Positions 23,481 through 35,362 of a DNA stretch of 64,000 nucleotides are shown piece by piece. Source of the DNA: Saururus chinensis. Its lineage: Eukaryota > Streptophyta > Magnoliopsida > Piperales > Saururaceae. A model generated the notes under the pieces. The model ran no database searches. It was not told where the DNA came from and worked only from the letters and a program-made list of their open reading frames with translations. The stretch spans positions 43,209,351 through 43,273,350 of the forward strand of contig CP141140.1 in assembly GCA_035235625.1 (NCBI GenBank), in the 5' to 3' direction. A program made the position numbers and the translations under genes. Each line of letters starts with the position of its first letter. Position 1 is the stretch's first letter.

Positions 23481-24785
23481 GACGTTGTCATAGAAATATC
23501 CTCATCCCAAACCCTAAACAAATCATAATTTGGGCTCAATTCAATTCTCAAAAATCCTTGGTTGACTGTCACTTATGATAAAGATCATCATGCCTGGTCA
23601 AGAGACTTATTCTTGAAAAGTCACCCAATTTAGCATATGGTAGTCGATGCGTGGCCGCAAAGACTTTCTTCATAGACAACACCAATGTACTCCACCAAGA
23701 GATGCATTCGGTCAAGTGCAACTTTTCACCATAAGTTCTGCCAACTTCCCTTTGTTCAATCCATTATAACGAATCATCTTCCATGATGCTTTGGAAATAG
23801 GGAGTGCAATAGACACTAACTCCCAAACAAACTCTACCACTCTTTCTTAGGCGGAAACCTGATAAGTCATCAAGGAAACATGCTGGGAACATCCTTGACA
23901 AAGCCTAGTTGCTCTAGACTAAATCCATGAACAACTTCTCAAGCAAACTCACGAAAGGCTCTACAACCTTGGGCAGTGTAAGGCCTTACCTTGATGGCTA
24001 ATCGTTCTCAAATATCCTGGATACAATCACTCTGACCATCAGGGCACTTAAACATCCATTGTTTCTTATGGAGGATAACAATTGCTCACTGCACAACCTT
24101 CCAAACTCCAATTAAAAACAGTGATCACTCTCATCTTGAAACTCTTGAGTTAGTAGCCACAACACCATCCAATCTTGAGACAATCAATTCCAAACAGTTT
24201 ATCATCAGGGAGGCTTGGAACTCTTCCATAAATCCCCTCATATTCACCAATCACCAAAAGAAAATGAAGTGGATTTCAACTCCATTCCTTACCTTCTCCC
24301 TTGCAAACAACAAAAGGAACTTCAACCCTTCCAACAATGAAAATCAAAGAAATATATTCCCCAAAGAACCTTCACAACTCCTTTTCAATTAGAAACTGAC
24401 CGATTTGAAAATAGGTACGTTTAATAGATTTTCACTTATAGCTTTTGTCCTCTGTAAGAGCGTAGGTGGCCTTAGCTGCACTCAGATCATAAAAAATATG
24501 CAAATCTCAACAACTACTTCATATTCCCAAATCTCTCCATAACCACCTTTGGTTCTCTCCATAGGATTTGAAAGTGAGAGTTGACCCCCCCCCCTCCCCC
24601 CCCCAAAAAAAAAAAAAAAACTCTCAACAGTTACTAAACTTGAACTCAACTCAACTTATTTGCATAAAGAAGCAGAATTAGAGGAATAGTCTTTACCCAT
24701 ATTTCCTCTCAACCAAGCTCAGACTTACTCTTACATGCCACGAGTTTGGACTTGTGACTTCATAAACTTGTAGTCATACTGTCTA
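23481..24785 (-). other. Interior of the decayed gypsy element, gag/pol not recognisable
   Basis: By position this should hold gag to reverse transcriptase, but I see only short uncertain islands and no RT box. With 2.2 kb in total, the interior has lost most of its coding sequence. Confidence 0.35.
24585..24620. repeat. Poly-C followed by poly-A run
   Basis: Twenty positions of C with one T, then about 16 A. Such runs are prone to sequencing error. Confidence 0.9.
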
Positions 24786-24798
24786 GGCTATGATACCA
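24786..24798 (-). other. Primer-binding site, initiator tRNA-Met type
   Basis: The minus-strand reading is TGGTATCATAGCC, 12 of 13 bases identical to the plant iMet site TGGTATCAGAGCC, two bases inside the LTR start at 24,801. Confidence 0.6.
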
Positions 24799-24800
24799 AT

Positions 24801-27800
24801 TGTCACATTTCATATATTTACTTTAAATTTTTACTAAAATTTTGTTTCAAAATGCACATGTAAATCAAAGGAAACCACAAATTTTAAAATATGTGAAAAC
24901 AAGTTTTATAAATCAATCCATCGTACAACTAAAGCAACATTCTCAGGTGTGACCCAAATGAAAATATAAAACTAAAACTTGCCATGTCCATGGTCTTTAA
25001 AAATAAATATCTGAAGCCTCTCTAAGTACAAGTTCTTCAACAGTTTGAATTCTAAATCATAAATATTTACACAAGTCTAGAAGAAAATACCCTCACCTTA
25101 CTCAATACATGAGATTGTAGCACAAAAATATCATAGCTCACTACGAGTCTGCTCTACTCAAGGTTAAAGAAGAACAGACCACCACGGGGAACAGAATTCA
25201 ATCCAAAAAGCTCTCAGTTGACTTGAAAAAGCCTCTAGACCAAGGGGCTAAAATATAAGGAATATGAGTATTTTCATAAACAGTAGGGAAAACAAATCAA
25301 CGAACTTCGTAAGTTCATACATAGATGCATTCATTAACCTACACATGAAGTAAGAAATATACGAAACATAAATAGTGTTTCACACACGAATCTCACACTA
25401 GCTAAACTTACACTTACTCTTATGGCATACTTCACACTTCCACTCTGAATTAGAGTCTTACTAACTTACTCGTACAATCGTATGCTTACACATACTCGTA
25501 CAAACTTACTTGTACAACCTTATTTATACAATTGTATGCTTACACATACAACATACACATACTCATATGACCTTACTCATACAAACTTACTTGTGCAACC
25601 TTACTCATACAATTGTATGGCCTTACTCGTACAAACTTACTTTTACTCATAAACTTACTCTTACCGTCGTACACATACTATCAAAACTTGAAGCTCATTA
25701 CAATTAATAAGCTCCAATGTCAAAAAAGAATGGAATGTCATTGGGACGTCACCTTAACCTCCAGGGAGTAGCTGAATGTCATGGACTTTTTCGAATACAA
25801 GGCACACCTATGCTCATGGGGCACAAGATCAAACATGTAAGAGCAAGTTCATGACACTACTTACCTAAGCACAAAAATACCCACTCTTTGGGGCCATACA
25901 ATGCCAACTAGGGATCATACAATGCCAACTAAGGGCAGAAATCATACGGTTCCACTCTTGGGCAAGAATCTTAAAGTGGCACTGATGGGCAAAACATGCA
26001 GTGACGTTTGTAGGTAGAAAGAAATACAATGCCCATGAAAGATGGAAACCTACAGCGCCTTCAATAGAGCATCAAATGTCTGGGCTTAAATACAATGCCA
26101 AGACAAGACTAAAAGAACATATATTGCTCTCAATAGGGCATCAAATGTCTAGGCTGAAATACCACACCAAGACAAAATCCCTCAGGATAACACCATGGCT
26201 AGACATAGATGGATGCTCAATCAATCACTTACTGGCTAGCTCAAGCATGGAACTCAATCCATCGAAACCCTCAACCTCAAACTCGCAATGTTATCAGGTT
26301 AGGGTTACTTATAATTAAAGTTCATCTTCTGTAACTTATGCATATATAATTATACCATAAACTACTTCTGTAACTTATGGCCTTACATCCCGCACCATCC
26401 GCTTTAAAACCAAATCGTCTTACTCGAACTCCTCAAATGTAACTCATCTATCTAGATCCAGTCATCAAACCCCTACTAATTCCCCACTCATTGTTCTTCT
26501 ATTAAAATTCATATCACGTACATTATGTCGTACAATTATGTTGTTAGCTCTTTCTAACTCACAATCCCCCAAAGTTGCACCAAACCTTAAGTCTTCAATA
26601 TCCCTGCATCCCCTTGGTCTCCTACTCATTGCTCCAATGCACCAACCGATAAATCCAAATCAATCCTCCAATCTCTTCAAGTCCAACCTTCACCTACCAA
26701 TCTTATGTCTTCTCTCACCTAATATATTGTCTCAGTTTCCATATCATAGTTCGTGAAGTACCCCTTTGACAAACTTACTATCAAATTCACATACTCGTGC
26801 CAATTGATCACACACTACTAGCCCAAAAAATGAAGATCTATCACATGCTTTGGTCACATACATATAATTCATCAACAACCTACTACCATACCCTAAGTCT
26901 TCACTAGCACATGTATAGTTGATGTACATAAAACATGCTCATTTAATCAGCATTTATCATGCAAATTAAGTTACAAACTTCTTACATGATTCTACATTAT
27001 CAAAGCATGTTATCATAAAATTACGAGTTCAAGGTCCCGTAGCTCGTAATCCATATGAGTTTGATACTGAGAACATGAATGGTGGCATCGAGGGCAGAAT
27101 CATTTGCCAAAAGCATCACAATGAGAGAGTTGTTGTCCTGCAAATTTTTAGAGACACTGATTTCATTCAAAGTAAATGATTGGGTGAACTACAGAGGCCG
27201 GGCACAAGGTCATGCCACTAGAAGTGGCAAAAGCGACCACATAATGGGGGTGACTAATTAGAGGTTGTCCAACTGCTAAAAATACCTTTTCAGCCACAAG
27301 ATGCTAAAATCGGCCACAGACCACACCCAGCAGCAACAATTTTGCATTATGAAGGACTTTTTTCTGTACTCATGGACATAGGAGAGATGAAGGACTTTAG
27401 CAGTCATATTGACTAGTGGTGCTATCAGTCAAACATCAAACACCACAAGGACGGTGCCCTTAACTTAAACTACAAGTGTGACCACAAGTGCATGTGATAA
27501 AAGGGCAAACATGAGGAAGGATAGGTAGCTGAAGACCTGTGGCTCTGCCTCACACTAGTAAAGGAGGGGCGGGGATGCTGGGACGATGGTGCTCAGACGT
27601 AGTCCAAGCTAGGGCAAAACCAGGGTGGCGAGCTGATGGGCAACCGGCCGGCAGTGGCTGCTAATTAGGCAAAAAATAGAGGGCAGTTTCATCGGGCTGA
27701 AATGGGACAAGAGGAGAGAGAAGGGAGAAGGGAGAACTGTTGGCGGGGCCAGGAAGGGGTGGCTGTGGTGGCGTGGCCAGATCTGGGCCAGCCGGGTGGA

Positions 27801-28144
27801 AGTCTGTGGCAGACGGTGGCGTTGCCTCCAGTCTCATAGAGAGGTTCCCCCTTTCTGTTTTGCCCATGGGTTGGGTGTAGTGAGGTGCACCCAATTCGAT
27901 TTTTATTTTTATTTTTTCTTTTTCTCCTTATCTTCCTTTACTCCTTTGCGCCTCTTTCTTTTCTCTCCTGTTTTCGCACCAAAAAATTCTATGGCGCATC
28001 GAGGCCCATGACTTGCAACTAAACATCATCCCTGACTCTACGTTATGAATATCGAGCTCAATTACTAAAATGGTCATCAAAGTGTCAAAATTTCCCCATT
28101 GAAAATACAAGCAAAAAATTACAGAATAATCGACGATGTTGCAT
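24801..28144 (-). repeat. Right (5') LTR of the decayed gypsy element
   Basis: Begins TGTCACATTTCATATATTTA and ends TGTTGCA, 3,344 bp. It contains a short region of degenerate cttactcgtacaa repeats (25,450-25,650) and a GC-rich stretch near 27.5-27.9 kb matching 22.0-22.3 kb in the other copy. Confidence 0.65.
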
Positions 28145-29780
28145 ATCGTGTTATTGATAACACGTTATGTATGCCACACATATAAGACGACTTCTCAATG
28201 CCGGATATTGTATTTATAACATGATATAGTAAAGATCATATTATTGATAACACAACAACGTACTGTGTGTATGAAAGTACTAGCTTATCGTGTGTGCCAT
28301 AACACAATATATGAACAATTGTGTATATGAACATATGATTTCCAACTAGAATAGGCCATTACCAAGGAAGTAGACTACTAGTTAATGCCAATGAGACTCG
28401 CCAGATTAACCCCTCCATGGACTGCTGATCACCTATATGAGTCTGAACATGCCACTTCTATTAGGCTTTTTAAGTTGAATCCTCTAGAGAACTCATGAAA
28501 ATACGGTATGTTTATTGATAAAATGAACATAATCATGAAAACCACATTGTGTCTAGGAAGTGATTGTGTTAATTTATTGTCTTGGTTTACATAAATGGTT
28601 GATGAATTCAAGACATCACGTTTGTTGATTAGCGAGTAGACTACAATAGCTTTTCATAGAGGAAAGTTCAAGGCAAAAAGTTGTCTTTCCCCAATGTAAA
28701 AACTAATAGTATTTTACTTTCACATTTTATTTGTATTGTTTTACATAACCATCAAATCAATTGTTATTCATGTGGAGGACTATTGGAAAGTGGATTATGT
28801 TGGGTAAGCCCAAATTGTGAGAAGCCCATGTCAATGGTATTGCTAGGTTTTGAGAGGCCAAGCTCACTTTTATGTTAATGAGAATCCTACAAGTGAGTTG
28901 GTTGAAGGAATGGCCTCAATGAACTAGTGGTATGCATAGTATAAATGTCATGCGAGGTCAAGGAGCACTGAGTACATAGCATCGGAAGGGCTTCATTTTG
29001 TAATTCCACCATATAAGATGCCCAGGGTATGGGAATGCATGTGCTGATACAGGGCTTAACATATGATGCACTCAAATAATGTTCAATTAAATGTTCTTAC
29101 ATTTCAAATTGCAATCCTATTTTTTATAAATTCATTGCTTATTTGGGCTATTTATGTTTTGAATAAGTTAGTTCGACCTTAATTGAGTTTACATGTCTAA
29201 ACAGGCTTCAACATGATCCAACTGGAAGATAAAGTGAAGCCCATCTACCCAAAGGTATTTGAAAGTCAAGGATGAGATTCTAATGGACTAAACATGCATG
29301 GAATGGTCGAACACAACCTTGTGGACCCGTTGGATTTGAGATTTGCATCAAGAGAACTAAATTAGGAAAGAAGCTGATCCGGACAGAACACAGACTTAGT
29401 ATTTCCACCATATCTTTCTATGTATAATTATGATTGATACAATTATGGTGGCCCTGGAAAGAAGCTTTCCATGGCTACATTTGTTATTTCAGGAAGCAAT
29501 TCCAAATTCTGAACATTTATGGGTCTAATTGGCATGCAAACGGACAGCTAGTAAACTAACCCGAGGCTAGCACATGGAAAATATTTTCATGGTTGTGATT
29601 GATATACATAAGGAAAGACAATGAGGCTGATTGGATAACTAAAGGAAGATTCAAAGATGCTTATTTACTAAATAAATCATTAATTTATGTAATTGATTTA
29701 GAATCTAATCATTGTCAAACAAGCAACCAATTAGGCAATTAATCAGGATACAATCTAGAGATATGATTTCACTTTCCTCT
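28145..29780. other. Intergenic DNA after the gypsy element
   Basis: Starts with a perfect hairpin CGTGTTAT-tg-ATAACACG at 28,148-28,165, followed by several related ataacac / gtgttat phrases to 28,310. No coding domain is recognised. Confidence 0.4.
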
Positions 29781-29801
29781 TTGAAACAACCCCTTCTATT
29801 C

Positions 29802-30450
29802 CTATAAATAGAGGGGTAGACATGATAGATGGATCATCCCCTCCTCTTTGGAGCTCTCTTCTCCTATTTTTCTTTTCTTTTTTTGTATTTTTGTTTTTAG
29901 TTTTATTGTAATGGCTTTCTAAGCTCTCAAGCTAAGGCTAGAGGTGATTTGTAATAATCTAATGGAGTTCTATTCATGTTTCATCAATTGTTTCAAGTAA
30001 GTATTGTTTATCTGAAGTGATGTTTATTTAATATTATTCTTCTTCTTGTTTCTTTGTGATTTAGATACATAAGATGCTTGAAGGCTATCCTTTTTATCTT
30101 TTGTAATTTGGATACATAAAAATCTTTAAGAGACAATTATTTTTATTCTTCATCTATCCAAAGTATTTTCTATCTTTAATTTCAATTTTAATGTTCATAT
30201 CTTCCGGTTAGAAAGAATCTTCATTCAATTCTAACTGAGATAACATGATACATCAAGAACATTATTAAATGTTACAATGATCCTTAATGCCTTAGTGTTT
30301 TCTTATCATGATTTATTGACTCCTTATTGCCTAAATACTCTTCTACTCTTTCTTTCTTAATTTTTCCTTCCTCTATTTCTTCGTAACAATTTTCTTTGTT
30401 GCACAAGGCTTTCCCTGTGGATCGACCTTGTCTACTACAATTGGCAAGTA
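29802..30450 (+). mobile_element. Probable LTR promoter to U5 fragment of a gypsy-type element
   Basis: A clean TATA box CTATAAATAG at 29,802-29,811 is followed by a T/CT-rich leader and, at 30,413-30,427, ccctgtggatcgacc. That phrase recurs near the LTR end of Athila/Tat-type plant gypsy elements. No primer site, gag or second LTR is seen, so this is debris at best. Confidence 0.35.
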
Positions 30451-30539
30451 AAACAAATATAAATTTGACTTCTTCATAATATAGTTTGGACGTAACAACA
30501 CATAACTGGGAGTATATGTTATTGGGCACAAGAATTTCA

Positions 30540-30690
30540 CAATCAAACATTTTACTAACCTCCTTCAACATGGCAGCAAGAACATCCTCCCTATTATAAG
30601 ATATGGGTGAGTTAAACAGATGAACCCAAAATACAAACATATCAAAGCAAAATGAACTTGCCAACTCTTTTGATTCCACCCTCTCGATCA
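30540..30690 (-). pseudogene. DUF4283-like (LINE/gag-type) fragment
   Basis: The minus-strand frame reads FDMFVFWVHLFNSPISY then REDVLAAMLKEVSKM, resembling the FW(V/I)Q.(H)(N/D)LP...M...(V)...IG pattern of DUF4283 domains that precede a zinc knuckle in plant LINE and related elements. Only about 50 residues are similar and no knuckle follows. Confidence 0.3.
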
Positions 30691-30699
30691 ACCATATAC

Positions 30700-31670
30700 A
30701 TAAAAGTAACCTTCCATTAATTTACATAATTACAAAATTTACAAGATAAGGCTTAATGTACCTTAACAAAATCAAAGTGGCATAAAAGTACATAACTATT
30801 ATGTATCAAAAGAACTTGACAAAATAAATCCGAAGTATATATTTTTTTAAGTTCTACTAGTTATCTTCATTAAAATCATCTCATTCGTTTACACATGCAA
30901 CGTCTAGAGGGTGGGGGTATAATTATACTCAGTAGGTAGAGTTAAATTTTGTTAACATGCTATAACATAGAGTAAAAGTAAGCGGGCATAAAATATTATT
31001 CCAATAATTCCTTATAATTAATACTCAAAAGTCAACTTAACATATCTCAAAATATTTTGGCCGGCTAACAAAATCTAAATGTACTTATACAAACAGTCAG
31101 ATACACAGCCATTCACATAATCTGAGAAAATTGGATAAATCATTCATAACCAAAATCTGATAAATAATTCAAAGTTGGATAAATCATCATTCACATAATG
31201 CTGCTGATACTGAAATGACATACACCAATGCTTATGTGGCAATAAGATCAAAATGAAAGAGATCTTCTCATGATATCTCATTTCATTGGTGTGCCATATT
31301 CCTTAATAGGTGGTACCTAGGAGCATAACTTTGATAGCTTTTGGGCTTTGTACTAAATAGCTACCCTTCAAAAATTGATAATAATTTTTGCGCTTTACAC
31401 TAAATAACTATCATTAAAATTTGATCAACATTATTTATAAATTTCTTTCAAATAAAATAATATTTTAAAGTTTGTATCAAGATGAAATCTCACTTAAGAG
31501 GTGTACAAGACATTATTATTTGAGTGTTTGTCCGACCCCTAGTAAATTCCATCTTTTTTGAAATACTCTTTCATGAAAGAATTATGAAATCATATGGTAG
31601 TACAGAATTAGAGTTTAATGCCACCTACCCTTCTTTCTTAAAATTGACTAGAGTCACGGTTGGTGGTCAA
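30700..31670. other. AT-rich intergenic DNA
   Basis: Nothing recognised; a local repeat of aaattggataaatcattca at about 31,130 and 31,175. Confidence 0.4.
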
Positions 31671-31675
31671 AGCCT

Positions 31676-31945
31676 TATCTCGGGCTTAAGAGCACATGAG
31701 GAAGCTCCCCTCATGTTAGGACAAAATCTCTATTCGGGCTTGGAAGTGACAGACAAAGCTTCTTGCACTGAGATCGAAACTTCTTTTGAGTTTAAAAGCG
31801 GCATACGGAGCTTCCCCTTACACTGGGACCAAATCTCCTTCGAGCTAAGTAGCGGCGGACGGAGCCTTCCCTTACTTTGCGTAGTTTCCTCATTCTAGCC
31901 CGATAGTGATAGATGAAGCTTCCCCTAAACCTGGGTTATTTCCCC
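31676..31945. repeat. Tandem array, about 53-bp unit, five copies
   Basis: Units follow the pattern (a/t)atct..ttcgggcttaa.ag.g.cagac.aagcttcccct.a...tggga.c.aa and recur at about 31,676, 31,726, 31,779, 31,832 and 31,886. The copies differ considerably, so the array is old. The frame across 31,524-31,898 stays open because the unit tends to a multiple of three; I do not read it as a gene. Confidence 0.65.
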
Positions 31946-32400
31946 CTTTAGAGTAGCTAACACGAAAAACGGACCCATTTACAATGTAGAGCACCTTTGA
32001 ATTAGCTAGGATCAATTTTTAAATAGAAGAAATTGGGCTAGAATCGGCTTAGAAATGAGGGTTTATAGTTTTACAACGAGCAGATGCTAGAAGAGAGGAA
32101 AGAAGGGTGTGGGGCGAGTTTGAACCTCCCCACCTCTCCACATTTGTAGGGAACGGAGGCCGTCAAATGTGCAATATGTGTCTTGCATCTGACCAGGCTG
32201 GCCTATAGGCTAACCCGTGGTGGCAGTTGGAGCCAACTTGCTGATGTCAATTTTTTTTAAATTTTGTTTTTTATTTTAAAATGAAATTTAAATTTTCAAA
32301 CAAACATAACTCCTTACCCCAAGCTCGGATGCATGCACTCTTAGTACCGTTAGACTCGTATCAACAAGTCCTACAAAATAAGACTACGCAAGGGTACCTT
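31946..32400. other. Intergenic flank of the CACTA element
   Basis: No gene recognised. The last three bases before the CACTA terminus are ctt. Confidence 0.4.
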
Positions 32401-33627
32401 CACTACAACAAAACTAACTATTATGGACGCTTTTAAGCGTCGCTAATAATACTATAAATGTTGCTAATAGTTATTCGTGATGCACAAAAAATGTCGCTAA
32501 ATGCGTCGATAAAACTTCCGTCGCTATTACATATTAGTGACGCAGATAAAAAGTGTCGCTAAAAGTATGTATTGGCGACGTATGATAAATGTCGCTATTA
32601 GTATACTATTAGCAACACTTTTTATTAAATATCGCTAATAATATAGTATTAGCAACGTTTACCAAACGTCGCTAATAAAATATATATATTTTACTTTTTT
32701 GTTAAAATATAATTTTAAATTTTTTTAAAAAATATAATTTTTTAAAAAAATTTAAATCTAGTATTAGTTACGTTTATGTAAACGTCGCTAATGTGTATAA
32801 TTATATAAAAAAATAATTAAAAAATTTATTTGTAAATAAAAAATAATTTATCACAATTAGCGACGTTTACTAATACATCGCTAAAAGTATTAAAAAAATA
32901 AAAAAATGAAAACCTATAGTAGTGACGCTCCACAAGAGCGTCGCTAAAATAATTAAATTAAAAAAAAATACCAAACTGGGTCACTACCCAGTTTAGAAGG
33001 TCGCGGGTCACTGAACTTCGCGCAGGTGATGCTGCACCCATGCGGGGAGCGGGGCGGGGCATGGTGCTCGGGGCCCTACGCACCAGCACAGGGTGGGATG
33101 GTGGGCGCGGGTCGGGACAACATGGGGATGGAGGGCACGGTGCGGGCCGGCGGGCAAGGTGCGATGTATGGAGCGGCGTGGGGCGGGACAGTGGTAGCGG
33201 TGTGATGTGCAGAGTAGCACGGGGTGCGACGACTGGTGCAGTGCGGCGTGGGCCGAGGCGGGGAGGGGCGTTGGGTGAGGCGTGGGGAAGGGAAGGAAGG
33301 AGGGCAGGGGGAGGGGAAGGGAAGGGGGACTAGGGAGGGGGGGCAGGTGGAGGGGAAGGGAAGGGAGGACGATAGAGCAGGGGGGCTGGAGGCAGTTGAG
33401 CCGGGGCAGCAGCGGAAGGGAGAAGTGGCGGAGGAGAGCTGGAGGAACGGCAAAGGCAGAGGTGGAGGAGGGCTTTGGGATGGAAGAAGAACGTTGGTGG
33501 GAGAGAATAAATATTGTAACGTTTCTAGAAAACATCGCTACCACTTTTACATATTGCAACGTTTCTTTCCAAATGTTACAATTGGTAGATATTTGTGACG
33601 CATTTTTATGCGTTGCAAATTATTTGG

Positions 33628-34166
33628 TCTTTCTCTCTCTCCCCCCTCCTATCTCTCCCTTGCCCTCTTCCCTCTCTCCCTCTCCCCCCTCTCTCCCCCC
33701 TCTCTCTCCTCCACTCTTTCTCCTCTCTCTCCTCCACTCTTTCTCCTCTCTCTCCCTTCCCCACTTCTCTCTCTCCTCTCTCTCCTCTCTCTCCCTGCCC
33801 CACTTCTCTCTCTCTCCTCTCTCTCCCTTCCCCACTTCTCTCTCTCCTCACTCACTCCCTCTCTCTCCTCACTCACTCCCACTATCCTCTCTCTCTCCTC
33901 CCTCGTCTCTCTCTCATCCCTCCCCTCTCTTCACCCTCTTCTCTCCCTCTCTCCTCACTCCCTCTCTCCTCCCTCTCTCCTCTCTCTCCCTCTCTCCACT
34001 CTCTCTCCTCACTCCCTTCACTATCTTCTCTCTCTCCTCCCTCTCTCCACCCTCTTCTCTCTCTCCTCCCTCTCTCTCCCTTCCTTCTCTCTCTTCTCTC
34101 TCCCTCTCTCCTCACTCTCTCCCTCCTCCCTCTCTCTCCTTTCTCCCTCTCTCCTCCCTCTCTCTA
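33628..34166. repeat. CT-rich polypyrimidine tract
   Basis: About 540 bases of CTCTCTCCC-type sequence on the plus strand inside the CACTA-like element. Confidence 0.92.
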
Positions 34167-34284
34167 TTTTATATTTTATTTTTAAAAATTAATGAAAAAT
34201 AAAAAATAAAAATGTACTAGCCATGTATGGGTATATAAGTCGCTAATACTAAGAGTAAAAATTAATTAAAAAATAAAAAACATT

Positions 34285-34746
34285 CCACTCTCTACCCTCT
34301 CTCTCCCTTTCTCCTCTCTCTCTCTCTCCTCCCTCTCTCCACCCTCTTCTCTCTCTCTTTCTCTCCTCCCTCTTCTCTCTCTCCTCCTTCTCTCCTCCCT
34401 CTTCTCTCTCTCCTCCCTCTCTCCACCCTCTTCTCTCCTCCCTCTTCTCTCTCTCCTCCCTCTCTCCACCCTCTTCTCTCTCTCCTCTCTCTCTCTCCTC
34501 CCTCTCTCTCCTCCCTCTCTATCTCTCCACTCTCTACCCTCTCTCCTCTCTCTCCTACCTCTCCTCCCTCTCTCTCCTACCTCTCCTCCCTCTCTCTCTC
34601 CACCCTCTCTCTTCTCTCTCTCTTTCCTCCCTCTCTCTCTCCTCCCTCTCTCTCACCTCCCCTCTCTCTCTCTTTGATCTCTCTCTCCTCACCTTCTCTC
34701 TCTCCTCTCTTCACTCTCACTCCATGCACTCTATTCACTCTCTCTT
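34285..34746. repeat. CT-rich polypyrimidine tract
   Basis: A second tract of about 460 bases, separated from the first by a block holding gtcgctaatac. Confidence 0.92.
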
Positions 34747-35362
34747 TTATTATAAATTATATTTTAAAATTAATAATAAAATTTAAGAAATAAAATATAT
34801 TATATATAAATAGTGAAAGTTTATTCTATTATTGACACTAGTTTTTATTGAAAATTTAATATTTATTTACTATATATATAAATAGTAAACATTGAATAAA
34901 ATATATTATATTTAGGAAGTTTATTATAATTTTTTTAATATTTATTTATTAAATAAAATTAATTAATAAAGCTATTAGCAACTCTTGGAAAAAAGCGTCA
35001 TTATTAGATATGGTATTTGCGAGGCATATTTAAAATCGTCGCTAATAATTTTAATTTTTTATTTTAATTAGCGATGCTTAAAACAAGCTTCTCAAATAGT
35101 TATATTTTTTTTCTTATTTTATTTAAAATATATATCTTTTAGCAACAGTTGTTCAAAGCATCGCAAATAAAGAAACTATTAGCGACACTTATAAAAAAGT
35201 GTCGCTAATATGATTAGTATGAACGACGCTTTAAACTAAGCGTCGCTAATATAAAAATGCATCACTAATAGTTTTTTTTTACGACGGTTGTTTATTCGTC
35301 ACAAATAGTTATTTTTAGCGACGCTTAGCTATGTGTCGCTAATACTACATTTTGTTGTAGTA

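Larger units (their letters stand above)
15172..28144 (-). mobile_element. Decayed gypsy (chromovirus-like) LTR retrotransposon with very long LTRs
   Basis: Two homologous flanks (about 15,172-22,608 and 24,801-28,144) enclose a 2.2-kb interior. The right flank begins TGTCACATTT and ends GATGTTGCA; the left ends GATGTTTCA. Inside the right flank lies a primer-binding site complementary to initiator tRNA-Met (24,786-24,798), and inside the left flank a polypurine tract (22,609-22,621), so the element points to the minus strand. The interior keeps integrase remains. No target duplication was found (ttaac on the left, tatcg on the right), so an end may have moved. A CACTA-like element interrupts the left LTR. 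Confidence 0.65.
32401..35362. mobile_element. Non-autonomous CACTA-like element, both ends present
   Basis: Starts CACTACAACAAAAC at 32,401 and ends TTTTGTTGTAGTA at 35,362, an inverted repeat differing only in the last base. Left subterminal hairpins run to about 32,960. A GC-rich core (33,000-33,500) is followed by two CT tracts, an AT-rich block and right subterminal hairpins (34,975-35,345). At 2,962 bp with no transposase domain, it needs help in trans. The expected 3-bp target duplication was not found (ctt on the left, tgt on the right). Proline- and glycine-rich frames of the core are compositional. Confidence 0.75.

Noticed and set aside
30284..30691. Complete 135-codon minus-strand gene
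   Set aside because: Only about 50 residues resemble a DUF4283 fragment; the rest runs through sequence that reads as an LTR/U5 region on the other strand.
33008..34202. Frames of 97-306 codons in the 32.4-35.4 kb element
   Set aside because: Low-complexity Gly/Arg, Pro or Leu/Ser runs; none resembles a CACTA transposase.
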